NCBI GenBank assembly: GCA_007693585.1
Contig: REDH01000147.1
Coordinates: forward strand, 40,323 to 104,322
Length of the DNA stretch: 64,000 bases
Source of the DNA: Deltaproteobacteria bacterium
Lineage (GTDB): Bacteria; Myxococcota_A; Bradymonadia; REDH01
Reading direction: 5' to 3'
Under the pieces are notes generated by a model, which saw nothing but the letters and a program-made list of their open reading frames with translations, ran no database searches and was not told the origin of the DNA. This document shows positions 18,120 to 27,856 of this stretch, piece by piece. Made by a program: the position numbers and the translations under genes. How positions within the stretch are numbered: the stretch's first letter is position 1; each line of letters opens with the position of its first letter.

Positions 18120-19005
18120 GCGTGTAGGATTGCACGTCGCTGTCGCCGAGCATCGCCTCGAAGGAGAGGGTGGCGACGGTGAACTGGAAGTGCAGGCCCA
18201 GGGTGGCGCGGTGCACGAGCTCGGTGTCGGTGCCGAAGACGAACTCGGAGAAGTAGCTGCTGGCGCCGGCGTCGGTCTGGGGTCGTCGCACCTCGGGGTC
18301 CGCGTCGAGCATGCGGGTGGAGGAGACGACGGCGGCGAGGCTGTAGCCGGCCCAGGGGCTGATGGTCATCACGTGGCCGACGCCGACGCGGGTGCCCAGG
18401 AGGACATCGGCGCCGATGGTGGTGACGTTCATCGTGGGCACGCCGAGGAGGGTCCCGACGGAGCCACGGAAGGACAGGTCGGGCGCCGGCCAGTAGATGT
18501 CCTCGAGGGGCGACCACTTGATGCCGGTGCCGACGGTCATCATCTCGCTTCCCCAGAGGTGGCCGACGGAGCCCTCGATCTCGAAGCCGAAGGGCAGGCC
18601 CTTGCGGACGTGGAAGTGCGAGGTGTGGAGCAGGTCGTCGTCGGAGGGGGTGACGCGGCCGAGCTGCCACCCTTCGGACTGGGCGTCGATGGTGTGGAAG
18701 CTGTGGTCGATGCGGAACGCGAAGCCGGCGGTGCCGAGGGTGCCGGCCGGTGCAGCGTTGCGCGGCTGGGTGAGCAGCCCGAGGTCGCGGCTGAGCTGGC
18801 GATAGGCTTCCTCGTTCACGATGACGCCGAAGCACCGGCTGTTCGCGGTGACGTTGCACTCGCCGAACCGGCCGAGGGTGATGTCGTTGGTTCCGGCAGC
18901 AGCGCTGCCGGGCAGGCTGACGAGGGCCAGCGCGGCCACGGCGAGCACCCGGAGGGTGCGCCGGACGAGCGAGCGGGCATGGGCTGAATGGGGAGGGTTG
19001 TGCAT
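18097..19005 (-). CDS. Outer-membrane beta-barrel protein of unknown function
   Basis: About 302 residues with a signal peptide (VLAVAALALVSLPGSAAA) and alternating strands with many Gly and aromatic residues. It ends in Phe (LSLGAEF), the usual barrel-assembly signal. There is a single Cys pair near the mature N-terminus (GECNVTANSRCFG). The ATG at 19005 has AAGGA at good spacing; an in-frame ATG six codons earlier is less likely. No ligand can be inferred. It is convergent with the PhaR-like gene. Confidence 0.8.
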   Translation of the reverse strand: MHNPPHSAHARSLVRRTLRVLAVAALALVSLPGSAAAGTNDITLGRFGECNVTANSRCFGVIVNEEAYRQLSRDLGLLTQPRNAAPAGTLGTAGFAFRIDHSFHTIDAQSEGWQLGRVTPSDDDLLHTSHFHVRKGLPFGFEIEGSVGHLWGSEMMTVGTGIKWSPLEDIYWPAPDLSFRGSVGTLLGVPTMNVTTIGADVLLGTRVGVGHVMTISPWAGYSLAAVVSSTRMLDADPEVRRPQTDAGASSYFSEFVFGTDTELVHRATLGLHFQFTVATLSFEAMLGDSDVQSYTLSLGAEF

Positions 19006-19227
19006 CACGCGGCAATCCTTCACGTCGGGCCTCTCGGGGGTGACCCGAGCGGGCGTTTCGCCGGTGCGGGCCAGGGCACGGTCGGCGTCCTTCGCTTGCG
19101 CGGGGACCGCCAGCGAGCGCTATCAGAGGGGCGGAGGCAGCGTCAAGATTGTGCATCCGCCGCGTGTTCGGTCGTGGCCTCTCCCCGGGGTCCCGGCCGG
19201 AGCCCGGCCGTCCGGTGGGCACGCGAC

Positions 19228-21189
19228 CTACCGCTCGTCCCACTTCTTGCGCAGCCGGTCGAGGACGGTGGCGTCCTCCAGGGTGGTGGTGTCTCCGCGG
19301 GTGTCCCGATTGGCGGCGATGTCCTGCAGGAGCCTGCGCATGATCTTGCCCGAGCGTGTCTTGGGCAGCGCGTCGGTGAATCGGACTTCCTCGGGTCGGG
19401 CGAGGGCCCCGATCTCCGCGGCCACGTGCGCGCGCAGGGTCTCGCCGAGGGCTGGCGATGGATCGCTGTCGCCGGTCAGGGAGACGAAGGCCACGATGGC
19501 CTGACCCTTGAGGTCGTCCGGCCGGCCTACCACGGCGGCTTCCGCCACGGCCGGGTGCGACACGAGGGCGCTCTCGATCTCCATCGTGCCCAGGCGGTGG
19601 CCGGACACGTTGATGACGTCGTCGATCCGCCCCATGATCCAGAAGTTGCCCTCGGCGTCCTGGCGGACCCCGTCTCCGGCGAAGTACGTCCCCGGCACCT
19701 GCGAGAAGTATGTCTTCTCGAATCGCTCGGGATCCCCCCAAACCCCGCGGATCATGGACGGCCACGGCTTGCGGATCACCAGATAGCCGCCCTGATCCCC
19801 GTCGACGGGCTGGCCGTCCCCGTCCACCACGTCGGCGATGACCCCCGGCAGGGGGCGCGTGGCCGAGCCCGGCACGAGTGGGGTCGCCCCGGGCAGGGGC
19901 GAGATCATGATCGCCCCCGTCTCCGTCTGCCACCAGGTGTCCACGATCGGGCACCTCGCCTTCCCGATCACCCGGTGATACCAGATCCACGCCTCCGGGT
20001 TGATCGGTTCGCCCACCGTTCCGAGCAGCCGCAGGCTCGACAGGTCGTGCTTCAGCGGCCACCGGTCTCCCCACCGGATGAATGCCCGGATCGCCGTCGG
20101 CGCCGTGTAGAAGATGTTCACCCGATGGCGCTCGATGATGTCCCAGAACCGGTCGGGCTCCGGCCAGTTGGGCGCTCCCTCGTACATCACCGTCGTCGCG
20201 CCGTTCGCCAGCGGGCCGTACACGATGTACGAATGCCCCGTGATCCACCCGATGTCCGCGGTGCACCAGTAGGTGTCCTCCTCGCGCAGGTCGAAGACCA
20301 TCCGGCTCGTCCACGCGGTCCCCAGCAGGTACCCCCCCGTCGAGTGCACCACGCCCTTCGGCTTCCCCGTCGTCCCCGAAGTGTACAGGATGAACAGCGG
20401 ATGCTCGCTGTCCACACTCACCGGCGGACACGTGGCGTCCACCGTCTCCATCAGCTCGTGCCACCAGATGTCTCGCCCGGGCTCCATCGCCACCTTCTGC
20501 CCCGTCCGGCGCAGCACGATCACCCCCTCCACGCTCGGGCACGCGTCCCCCTCCAGCGCAGCGTCCACACTGTCCTTGAGCGGAACGATCCCCCCGCGGC
20601 GCCACCCGCCGTCCGCCGTCACCACCACCTTCGCACCCGCGTCGTTCACCCGGTCCCGGATCGCCGACGCGCTGAACCCCCCGAACACGATGCTGTGGGT
20701 CACGCCCAGCCGCGCACAGGCCAGCATCGCCACCGCGAGCTCCGGCACCATCGGCATGTACAGCACCACCCGATCCCCCGCCTCGCACCCCGCCTTGCGC
20801 AGCACGTTCGCAAACCGGCACACCTCCCGCCAGAGCTGCAGATACGTGAGCGTCCGCACCTCACCGGGTTCTCCCTCCCAGATGATCGCCGCCTTGTTCC
20901 GGCGCCACGTCGCCACGTGCCGGTCCAGGCAGTTCACCGAGGCGTTCAGCCGCCCCCCCACGAACCACCGCGCCCGCGGCGGCTGCCAGTCCAGCACCTG
21001 CTCCCAGGGCTGATCCCACGTCAGCAGCTCCTGCGCACGCTCCGCCCAGAAGCCTTCGGGGTCCTCCTCCGCACGCCGGTACAGCGCCTCGTACTCCTCC
21101 ATGCTCCGCACCCGGGCGCGCCCCGAGAACTCCGCCGGCGGCGGAAAACGGCGCTCCTCCTTCAACGTCGACGTGATGTCTTCGGCCAT
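19228..21189 (-). CDS. acs: Acetyl-CoA synthetase
   Basis: A 653-residue AMP-forming acetate-CoA ligase, full length for the family. Motifs in order: [18 protein letters not shown] near the N-terminus, the P-loop [11 protein letters not shown], the WWQTETG acceptor motif, and [11 protein letters not shown] whose Lys is acetylated and switches the enzyme off in many bacteria. The start at 21189 is supported by a strong GGAGGAG-type site; an earlier ATG at 21231 is possible. It allows growth on acetate and recycles acetate to acetyl-CoA in the cytosol. No protein acetyltransferase or sirtuin gene adjoins it. Confidence 0.97.
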   Translation of the reverse strand: MAEDITSTLKEERRFPPPAEFSGRARVRSMEEYEALYRRAEEDPEGFWAERAQELLTWDQPWEQVLDWQPPRARWFVGGRLNASVNCLDRHVATWRRNKAAIIWEGEPGEVRTLTYLQLWREVCRFANVLRKAGCEAGDRVVLYMPMVPELAVAMLACARLGVTHSIVFGGFSASAIRDRVNDAGAKVVVTADGGWRRGGIVPLKDSVDAALEGDACPSVEGVIVLRRTGQKVAMEPGRDIWWHELMETVDATCPPVSVDSEHPLFILYTSGTTGKPKGVVHSTGGYLLGTAWTSRMVFDLREEDTYWCTADIGWITGHSYIVYGPLANGATTVMYEGAPNWPEPDRFWDIIERHRVNIFYTAPTAIRAFIRWGDRWPLKHDLSSLRLLGTVGEPINPEAWIWYHRVIGKARCPIVDTWWQTETGAIMISPLPGATPLVPGSATRPLPGVIADVVDGDGQPVDGDQGGYLVIRKPWPSMIRGVWGDPERFEKTYFSQVPGTYFAGDGVRQDAEGNFWIMGRIDDVINVSGHRLGTMEIESALVSHPAVAEAAVVGRPDDLKGQAIVAFVSLTGDSDPSPALGETLRAHVAAEIGALARPEEVRFTDALPKTRSGKIMRRLLQDIAANRDTRGDTTTLEDATVLDRLRKKWDER

Positions 21190-21411
21190 GCTCTCCTGCT
21201 CCTCCGGAACCGCCACGCGCCGTCCCGTCATCGGTCTTCAAGTCACCGCGCCAGGGACCTCCGCGGGCACTCCCGGCCTCCCCCCACGACTACGTCGACT
21301 CCCACGCCCCACGCAACTCCCCCTCCGTGACAGGTTGCGTCACGTCCCCCGCCGCCGTATCCCGCGTCGCACGCCTCCGGGCCACCTCCCCCCACCTCCT
21401 CCCGGAACGCC

Positions 21412-21723
21412 ATGGAGACCCTCGACTACCGGCCCCGACTCCATGTCCTCGTGTGCACCAACGAGCGCCCGCCCGACGACCTGCCCTCCTGCGCTCCCAA
21501 CGGCGCGCGCGAGGTCCTCGACGCCCTGCGCGCCGCCGCCCGCCGCCGCGGCCTCCGCGTCGAAGTCCAGATCACACCCACCGGCTGCCTCGGCTGGTGC
21601 CACGCCGAAGGCACCACCGTCGCCGCGTGGCCCGCCGGACGCTTCCACCGCCACGTGCGACCCACCGACGCCGAGGCCCTCCTCGACCACCTCCTCGCCG
21701 AACGCCCCGCTCGGCCCACCTGA
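21412..21723 (+). CDS. Thioredoxin-like [2Fe-2S] ferredoxin
   Basis: A 103-residue protein with the pattern of the stand-alone (2Fe-2S) ferredoxins of thioredoxin fold: Cys15 and Cys27 in VCTNERPPDDLPSC, and Cys59 with Cys63 in TGCLGWC. Between them is a charged helix (GAREVLDALRAAARRRG). Such proteins carry electrons for unknown partners or form parts of NuoE-like complexes. There is no redox enzyme next to it. It is divergent from acs. Confidence 0.85.
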   Translation: METLDYRPRLHVLVCTNERPPDDLPSCAPNGAREVLDALRAAARRRGLRVEVQITPTGCLGWCHAEGTTVAAWPAGRFHRHVRPTDAEALLDHLLAERPARPT

Positions 21724-21876
21724 GCGGCCACTCCGTCCGCTCCGCCATGCCCCGCGCGGTGCACCCGAGCGGCCCCACGCCATCCGCTCCGCCTTGCCCC
21801 GCTCGGCGCACCCGAGCGGTCCCGAGCCGTCCCCTCGGCCACACGGCAGCAGCCCGCCGGCGCGCCTCCGCCGCGA

Positions 21877-22983
21877 TCACAGCGATTGCAGATCGACCAC
21901 CGGGAGCGGGCGCCCCGCCGCATCCACCGCCGGCGCAGGTCCCGTCGATGCCGTGGGGTCGCCGCCCTCTTCCGGCGGGTCATCGCCATCCTCCGGCTCA
22001 ACGCCCGCCGCCGCAGCTCCGCTCCCGGCGCGCGCCTCCTCGGTCGATCCGGCCCCCCGATCCGCGCCGGCATCCCCGGCGTCCACCGCCGCCTCCGAAG
22101 ACGGCTCCTCGCCGAGCTCCAGTGCCCCCGCGGCCTCCCCCCACAGCACCCGGTCATGACCCTCCAGGTCGCGCAGCACCCCCACCTCGGCGAAGTGCGG
22201 GGCGGCGAGGCTCCGGACGGCGTCGCCCTGTCCGGTGCCCATCTCCATCAGGAACCAGCCTCCCGGAGCGAGCATCGCCGCCGCCTGCGGCACGAGGCGC
22301 CGGATGATGTCGAGGCCGTCGTCCCCGCCGTACAGCGCGCCATGGGGCTCGTGTCCGTGCACGTCCGCTTCCACGCGGGGGTCCCCGGCCGCGATGTACG
22401 GCGGGTTGCTCACGATCAGGTGCGGGCGCCGCGGGTGTTCGCGCAGGGGCGCGAGCAGATCCCCGCGCACGAAGCGGATGCGATCCGGGTCGGGCACGAG
22501 GTGCGCGTTCGCCCTCGCCACGGCCAGCGCGTCCTCGTCCAGGTCGATGCCGAGCACGCGGGCATGGGGCAGCTCCGCGGCCAGCGCGAGGGCGAGCGCG
22601 CCGGACCCGGTCCCCACGTCCACGATCCGCCAGGCCGCCGCGCGCCGCTCCCCCACCCGCCGCAGGGCCTCCTCCACGAGCTGCTCGGTCTCGGGCCGGG
22701 GGATGAGCACGCGCTCGTCCACGGCCAGATCCAGGGTCCAGAACCCGCGGGTCCCCGTCAGGTACGCCACCGGAACGCCCTCCGCCCGCTGGCGCACCAG
22801 CGCCCGGTACCGGTCCACCTCCGCGTCGTCGAGCGGGCGGTCGTGCGCCGTGTACAGCCCCATCCGCGGCAGGGCGAGCACGTGGGCGAGCAGCACCTCG
22901 GCGTCCACGCGGGGCGAGGGGCAGCCGCGTTCGCCCAGCCAGCGGGTGGTGAGGCGCAGGAGCTCGAGGACGGTGCGGGACAT
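21877..22983 (-). CDS. prmC: Release-factor glutamine methyltransferase with acidic C-terminal tail
   Basis: A 368-residue SAM-dependent methyltransferase that methylates the GGQ glutamine of RF1 and RF2. Seen are the N-terminal helical domain, VLIPRPETEQLVEEAL, the SAM site IVDVGTGSGALALALA, and the catalytic VSNPPYI. The catalytic part ends near residue 290 (LWGE). After it comes about 75 residues of Ala/Glu/Asp/Pro-rich, low-complexity sequence that normal PrmC lacks. The prfA gene, its usual neighbour, is absent. Start is ATG 22983; earlier starts add unlike sequence. Confidence 0.92.
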   Translation of the reverse strand: MSRTVLELLRLTTRWLGERGCPSPRVDAEVLLAHVLALPRMGLYTAHDRPLDDAEVDRYRALVRQRAEGVPVAYLTGTRGFWTLDLAVDERVLIPRPETEQLVEEALRRVGERRAAAWRIVDVGTGSGALALALAAELPHARVLGIDLDEDALAVARANAHLVPDPDRIRFVRGDLLAPLREHPRRPHLIVSNPPYIAAGDPRVEADVHGHEPHGALYGGDDGLDIIRRLVPQAAAMLAPGGWFLMEMGTGQGDAVRSLAAPHFAEVGVLRDLEGHDRVLWGEAAGALELGEEPSSEAAVDAGDAGADRGAGSTEEARAGSGAAAAGVEPEDGDDPPEEGGDPTASTGPAPAVDAAGRPLPVVDLQSL

Positions 22984-23148
22984 GGATCGCCTGGCGTGCG
23001 AGAATCCGGTCAACCCGGGCCGCTGGGCGTCTTGACGTCGAACGGTGGCGATGGCAACCCGGTGGAGCAGGCACACGACGCCCGCGCGTGCGGACCGGCG
23101 GTCCCGGACCCGACCTTCCCCTGCGGAGTCGTCCCCCCACGGAGCAGC

Positions 23149-23475
23149 ATGACGATGATGGACAAGACCTGCGCCAAGTGCGGCGCTCTCCTGCCCGACG
23201 AGGACGAGGGCCTCTGCCCGAGCTGCGGGACGCCGTTCGGCAAGCAGACCGTCGCGCTCAGCGTGACCAGCGAGATGCTCGCGCACGCCGCGAAGCAGAA
23301 CGCCGCCGAGGCGGCGCGCAAGAGTGCCACGACTCAGCAGTCCCCGCCACAGCCGCCCCTGAACGCCCCGGTCAGGTCCGGGGCCGGCCCCGGCGGTCTG
23401 CCGATGATCGCCATCGTGGGCGGGCTCGCGGTGATCATCATCCTCATGGCCGTGTTGCTGGCGCTGATCCTCTGA
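23149..23475 (+). CDS. Zinc-ribbon protein with C-terminal membrane anchor
   Basis: A 108-residue protein. Residues 8-29 are a zinc ribbon with two Cys-x2-Cys knuckles (CAKCGALLPDEDEGLCPSCG). An Ala/Lys helix and a Pro/Gly linker lead to one membrane helix at the extreme C-terminus (GLPMIAIVGGLAVIIILMAV). The ribbon would face the cytosol. GGAG lies four bases before the first of three closely spaced in-frame ATGs. Small tail-anchored ribbons of this kind are common and mostly uncharacterised. Confidence 0.75.
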   Translation: MTMMDKTCAKCGALLPDEDEGLCPSCGTPFGKQTVALSVTSEMLAHAAKQNAAEAARKSATTQQSPPQPPLNAPVRSGAGPGGLPMIAIVGGLAVIIILMAVLLALIL

Positions 23476-23505
23476 CCGACCACCGGATCCGGGGCGGGGC
23501 CCGGC

Positions 23506-24441
23506 TCAGGCCCGGCCGTGCGGGGCGTCGAGGTCGAGCGCCGGCCCGACGGGCACGATCCGGGTCGGGTTGATGAACGGGTGGCTGCGGAAGTAGTGCT
23601 CCTTGATGTGCGCGATGCTGCACGTCGCGGCCACCCCCGGCGTCTGGTAGATGTCGCGCAGGTACCCGGAGAGGTGGGGGTAGTCCGCGATTCTCCGCAC
23701 ATTGCACTTGAAGTGCGACACGTACACCGGGTCGAAGCGCAGCAGCGTGGTGAAGAGGCAGATGTCCGCCTCGGTCATGCGGCTCCCGCACAGGTAGCGG
23801 TGGTCCGCCAGGTGCGCGTCCCATTGATCGAGTGCCTCGAAGACCTCGCCCACCGCCTCGTCGTAGGCCTGCTGGGTCTCGGCGAAGCCCGCCCGGTACA
23901 CGCCGTTGTTGATGGGCTCGTAGATCGCGTCGAGGATTCGCTCCACCTCGTCGTGCAGGTCGGGCGGGCACAGGTCCAGGTCGCGGGTCGCCAGCCCGGC
24001 GAAGCCGTGGTCGAGCATCCGGAGGATCTCGCGGGATTCGTTGTTGACGATGGTGCCCTCCTGCCGGTCCCACAGGGCGGGCACGGTGACCCGGCCGGTG
24101 TAGGCGGAATCCGCGGAGGTGTAGACCTCGCGGAGGAACGTGTGGCCGTGGATCGGGTCCGGGTCGTCGTCCTGGAAGGTCCAGCCGTCATCGCCCATGT
24201 ACGGGTCGACGACGGTCACGGAGATCACGTCATCGAGCCCCTTGAGCACTCGCGCGATCAGTGTCCGGTGGGCCCACGGGCAGGCGAGGGAGACGTAGAG
24301 GTGGTATCGGCCGGCTTCGGGGGCGAAGCGCCCGCCCGCTTCGATTCGGTCGCGGAAGACGGTGGACGGGCGGACGAATCGTCCGTCGTCATCGGGGTCG
24401 TACCACTGGGTGCTCCATTGTCCTTCGATCAGTCTTCCCAT
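23506..24441 (-). CDS. Glutathionyl-hydroquinone reductase (omega-type GST)
   Basis: A 311-residue member of the YqjG/ECM4 family, which reduces glutathionyl-hydroquinones and other glutathione adducts. The catalytic motif is YVSLACPWAHR with Cys54. Then follow VPALWDRQEGTIVNNESREI for glutathione binding and a helical C-domain with the DRYLCG-like HRYLCGSRMTEADICLF. Full length for the family. Its first 13 bases overlap the end of the upstream SRAP gene, so the two are co-expressed. Confidence 0.93.
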   Translation of the reverse strand: MGRLIEGQWSTQWYDPDDDGRFVRPSTVFRDRIEAGGRFAPEAGRYHLYVSLACPWAHRTLIARVLKGLDDVISVTVVDPYMGDDGWTFQDDDPDPIHGHTFLREVYTSADSAYTGRVTVPALWDRQEGTIVNNESREILRMLDHGFAGLATRDLDLCPPDLHDEVERILDAIYEPINNGVYRAGFAETQQAYDEAVGEVFEALDQWDAHLADHRYLCGSRMTEADICLFTTLLRFDPVYVSHFKCNVRRIADYPHLSGYLRDIYQTPGVAATCSIAHIKEHYFRSHPFINPTRIVPVGPALDLDAPHGRA

Positions 24442-25226
24442 GTCAGCGTCTCGTCGTGGCGGGGGGTCAGGAGGTCGGGGGGGCGATGCCTGGGGTTGCC
24501 CATGGCGGGGTCGACCATTTCGGCCACAAGGAGGATGCGACGCGGGAGCAGAAGTGCGAGGTCTTCCTGCGCAACAGTGCATTCCAGCCAGCCGGTCGCC
24601 TGCGCCGGGTCGAGGACGAGGGGCATGCGATCGTGGATGCGGTCGAGGGGTGGCGGGCTCGGTCGGGTGAGGATGCAGAAGGCGTGGGTGGGGGCGGGTG
24701 GGGTCTGGCCGAAGAGGTCGGCCTGGGTCGTGGGTGGGGGCGGGAGCGGGGCGAGGAGGGCGGCGAAGGCGAGGGGCTGCCGGTTCCCGGTGCGGTGATG
24801 CCATGGTTGCCGGTCCGCGCCGCGCCGCTGCCACTCGAACCACCCGGATGCGGGCACGAGGCAGCGCCGCGCGGGATCGGCGACGGCGTCCCGGAACGTG
24901 CGGCGGTGGGTGACCCCTTCGGCACGGGCGTTGAGCAGTCGCCCGGAGCGTTGCCACGGCACCTGCCAGCCGAAGGAGGCCGAGCGCAGGAGCCTGCGCG
25001 CCGGGGGTGGGGAAGCGGTCGAGTCATGGTGGTCCGTCGCGGAAGGGTCGGGGGCGTCCGCGGAGGTGCCCGGGGTGGTGTGGTGCGGGTCGAGGACGAC
25101 GATGGGGGCGATGTCGGTGGGGGCGACCTGGGGGGTGGGTTCCGGGGGGTGTGCGTCGTCCCAGGTGGCGTCGAAGGTGTCTGCGAGCTCGTCGGGGGAG
25201 AGGATGAGGCTGTAGCGTCCGCACAT
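24429..25226 (-). CDS. SRAP-domain (YedK/HMCES) abasic-site DNA-protein crosslinker
   Basis: A 265-residue SRAP protein. The catalytic set is complete: Cys2 (MCGRYS, exposed after Met removal) which forms the thiazolidine link to abasic sites, Asn99 in LLNARAE, Glu131 in SGWFEW, and His198 in RIHDRMP. Known members shield abasic sites in single-stranded DNA. There is an unusual Asp/His/Pro-rich insertion at residues 46-77. No SD-like sequence was seen before the ATG, but the start is fixed by Cys2. It overlaps the downstream hydroquinone-reductase gene. Confidence 0.94.
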   Translation of the reverse strand: MCGRYSLILSPDELADTFDATWDDAHPPEPTPQVAPTDIAPIVVLDPHHTTPGTSADAPDPSATDHHDSTASPPPARRLLRSASFGWQVPWQRSGRLLNARAEGVTHRRTFRDAVADPARRCLVPASGWFEWQRRGADRQPWHHRTGNRQPLAFAALLAPLPPPPTTQADLFGQTPPAPTHAFCILTRPSPPPLDRIHDRMPLVLDPAQATGWLECTVAQEDLALLLPRRILLVAEMVDPAMGNPRHRPPDLLTPRHDETLTWED

Positions 25227-25345
25227 GGGTGGGGCCGGGGAAGCGGGGAGGGGGGTGCCGAATTGGTTGCGCCGGGGGGGGGATGCGATAGAGGCTGTGG
25301 GGAGGGACTCGGTCCGCGGGGGCCGGGCGCACAGGGAGTGCTGCC

Positions 25346-26266
25346 ATGCCAGTGTACGGATCGATCACGGAGACGATAGGGCGGACGCCGCTGGTGGAGC
25401 TGCGCCGGGTGACGGAGGGGCTCGACGCGCGGGTTCTGGTGAAGGTGGAGTACTTCAACCCGCTCTCGAGCGTGAAGGACCGGATCGGCCGTGCGATGAT
25501 CGAGGATGCCGTGGCGCGGGATGCGCTGACGCCGGAGACGGTGCTGATCGAGCCGACGAGCGGGAACACGGGCATCGCGCTGGCGTTCGTGGCGGCGGCG
25601 CGTGGGCTTCGGCTGATCCTGACGATGCCGGACGCGATGAGCCTGGAGCGTCGGAAGCTCCTGGCGCACCTGGGCGCGGAGGTGGTGCTGACGCCGGGGC
25701 CGCTCGGGATGATGGGGGCGGTGGAGAAGGCGCGGGCGCTGGCGCGCGAGCACGGGGATGCGCTGATCCTGCAGCAGTTCGAGAACCCGGCGAACCCTGC
25801 GGCGCACGAGGCGACGACGGGGCCGGAGATCTGGGAGGACACGGGCGGGGAGGTGGACGTGTTCGTGGCAGGGGTGGGCACGGGGGGCACGATCACCGGG
25901 GTGGGGCGGTATCTGAAGGCGCGTCGGCCGGGGGTGCGGGTGGTGGCGCTGGAGCCGGAGACGTCGTCGGTGATCAGCGGCAAGCCGCCCGGGGGGCACC
26001 CCATCGAGGGGATCGGGGCGGGGTTCATTCCGCGGAACCTGGATCTGGACCTGCTCGACGAGGTGCGGACGGTGCGCGGGGATCTGGCGTTCCGGATGGC
26101 GCGTCGGCTTGCGGCCGAGGAGGGGATCCTCGCGGGGATTTCGAGCGGTGCGAACGTGCATGCGACGCTGGAACTGGCGGCGCTGCCGGAGAACCGCGGG
26201 AAGACGTTCGTGACCGTCGTGTGTTCGTGCGGGGAGCGGTACCTCTCGACGCCATTGTTCAAGTAG
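25346..26266 (+). CDS. cysK: Cysteine synthase (O-acetylserine sulfhydrylase)
   Basis: A 306-residue PLP enzyme that makes cysteine from O-acetylserine and sulfide. PLP binds Lys44 in NPLSSVKDR. The substrate loop TSGNTG and the phosphate-binding loop VGTGGTITGVG are intact. The C-terminal segment GERYLSTPLF is the usual CysK ending. GGGAG lies seven bases before the ATG. cysE follows 94 bases later, so the two steps of cysteine synthesis are together. The family can form a CysE/CysK complex. Confidence 0.96.
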   Translation: MPVYGSITETIGRTPLVELRRVTEGLDARVLVKVEYFNPLSSVKDRIGRAMIEDAVARDALTPETVLIEPTSGNTGIALAFVAAARGLRLILTMPDAMSLERRKLLAHLGAEVVLTPGPLGMMGAVEKARALAREHGDALILQQFENPANPAAHEATTGPEIWEDTGGEVDVFVAGVGTGGTITGVGRYLKARRPGVRVVALEPETSSVISGKPPGGHPIEGIGAGFIPRNLDLDLLDEVRTVRGDLAFRMARRLAAEEGILAGISSGANVHATLELAALPENRGKTFVTVVCSCGERYLSTPLFK

Positions 26267-26360
26267 TCGCGCCGCGAAGGCGCATCCCGGCGCCCTGGGG
26301 AGGCATCCTCTCCCGGGCTGGCCGTCCCCGCTTCGTCTCGCTCCTTCCGGAGAATCCGCC

Positions 26361-27152
26361 ATGGCTCCCCCCGCGCGCATCTTCTCGTTCCGCGACTGGA
26401 AGGCGAACCGCGACCAGGGGGAGGAGGAGCGCCCGCGGGTTCGCCTGAGCCCGCCGACCGAAGGGGACCCGGGTCTGCTCGGCTTCGTGCGGCAGGTGTC
26501 GGAGGACGTGCAGGCGGTGCTCGATCACGATCCGGCGGCCCGTCACGCGCTGGAGGTGGTGCTGGTGTATCCGGGGCTGCATGCGCTGTGGATGCACCGG
26601 GTGGCGAACCTGATGTGGCGCCGGCGCCTGGTGCTCGCGCCGCGGATGGTGGCGCACCTGAACCGGTTCCTGACGGGGGTGGAGATTCATCCCGGGGCGC
26701 GGCTCGGGCGCCGGGTGTTCATCGACCACGGGATGGGGGTGGTGATCGGGGAGACGGCGGTGGTGGGCGACGATTGCCTGCTCTACCAGGGCGTGGTGCT
26801 CGGCGGCACGAGCCTCGCGCCCACGCGGAGGCACCCGACGCTGGGGCGGGGGGTGGTGGTGGGCACGAACGCGTGCGTGCTCGGGGCGATCCACATCGGG
26901 GATGGGGCGCGCGTGGGATCGAATTCGGTTGTGATTCGAGATGTTCCGGAAGGAACGACCGTGGTGGGTGTGCCCGGAAAGGCGGTGAAGACGGGTCGGC
27001 CGTCGCTGGAGGCACAGCTCGACCACGCGAACCTGCCGGATCCCATTGCGCAGCTCGTGGGCTCGCTGGTGCGCGAGGTGGAGGGGCTGCGGGACGAGGT
27101 GAAGCGCCTGTCGTCGCGGTTGGAGCAGGCGGGCGGGAGCGATGAGGGCTGA
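26361..27152 (+). CDS. cysE: Serine O-acetyltransferase
   Basis: A 263-residue enzyme that acetylates serine with acetyl-CoA, the step before CysK. The left-handed beta-helix is clear: GVEIHPGARLGRRVFIDHG with the catalytic Asp-His, GVVIGETAVVGDDCLLYQG and RHPTLGRGVVVGTNACVLG. It differs from E. coli CysE in a short N-terminal helical domain and a C-terminal coiled extension (DEVKRLSSRLEQAGG) instead of the usual short tail that docks into CysK. GGAGAA lies before the ATG. It overlaps the next gene by 11 bases. Confidence 0.95.
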   Translation: MAPPARIFSFRDWKANRDQGEEERPRVRLSPPTEGDPGLLGFVRQVSEDVQAVLDHDPAARHALEVVLVYPGLHALWMHRVANLMWRRRLVLAPRMVAHLNRFLTGVEIHPGARLGRRVFIDHGMGVVIGETAVVGDDCLLYQGVVLGGTSLAPTRRHPTLGRGVVVGTNACVLGAIHIGDGARVGSNSVVIRDVPEGTTVVGVPGKAVKTGRPSLEAQLDHANLPDPIAQLVGSLVREVEGLRDEVKRLSSRLEQAGGSDEG

Positions 27153-27654
27153 CTGGTTGCTCGGGGCTTCCTCACCCGCTGCGCTGGAGGCGTGGCTGGG
27201 GGGGCGCTTCGATGCGGAGGTCGAGGTGGTGCTGGTGTGGAGGGATGTTCCGTCCCCGGCGCCGTGGCCGGAGCCGCGGCTGCACGTGGTGGTGGCGCAG
27301 GACATGGTGCGCATGACGGGGCTCCGGGACTGGCGGGACGCGGTGGAGGGGTGGTGGGATGCGGGCGAGGCGGGGCGCTGGTGGGTGGTCGCGGAGGAGG
27401 TGGGGCGGTACGCGAGGCGGCTTCGTCGCGGGCACGGGGGAGCGTGGTCGCTCGCGAGGACGGAGCCGGACTGGGCGATGCCCGGGGTGGAACACGCGCT
27501 GGCGGAGGTGACCGCGGAGGTGCCGGAGGCGGCGGTCACGTGGTGGCCGGGCGAGACTCCCCCGGCGCTGCGGAGTGTGGCGCGGGGAACGGGGCCTGGG
27601 CTGGAGGAGCTCGACGACTGGGTGCGCGGGGTTCGGGGCGGCTCGTTCCGGTGA
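27142..27654 (+). CDS. Small protein of unknown function, coupled to cysE
   Basis: A 170-residue protein, rich in Trp, Val, Glu and Arg (15 Trp residues or so), without signal peptide or membrane helix. It begins inside cysE (11-base overlap), so it is translated from the same message. I recognise no domain. The regular Trp spacing (LVWRDVPSPAPWPEP, DWRDAVEGWWDAGEAGRWWVV) suggests a compact alpha/beta fold. A role in cysteine metabolism is inferred only from the overlap. Confidence 0.7.
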   Translation: MRADWLLGASSPAALEAWLGGRFDAEVEVVLVWRDVPSPAPWPEPRLHVVVAQDMVRMTGLRDWRDAVEGWWDAGEAGRWWVVAEEVGRYARRLRRGHGGAWSLARTEPDWAMPGVEHALAEVTAEVPEAAVTWWPGETPPALRSVARGTGPGLEELDDWVRGVRGGSFR

Positions 27655-27856
27655 CGGAGGGATTCGCGCGGTTCGGTGCCGCGGGGATCCGGTGACGGCC
27701 GGTCCTCGATTCTGATGTGTTCGTGGTACACTACGGGGATGCTCCTTGACTCCGGTTCTCGATCGATGAGAGAGTCGACGTCCACCTCGTCAGGCGGTGA
27801 ACCCGGCATGTTGCGTCCGGGTCGTTCCAGTGTCGCTCGGTCCCGATGGAGTCTCC

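Noticed and set aside
17843..20821. 992-codon minus-strand open frame
   Set aside because: It overlaps the barrel protein and acs in a different frame and has no conserved domains.
27748..27776. Hairpin upstream of the BspA lipoprotein gene
   Set aside because: A 5- and 4-base stem with a 4-base bulge; weak, and expected by chance in GC-rich DNA.
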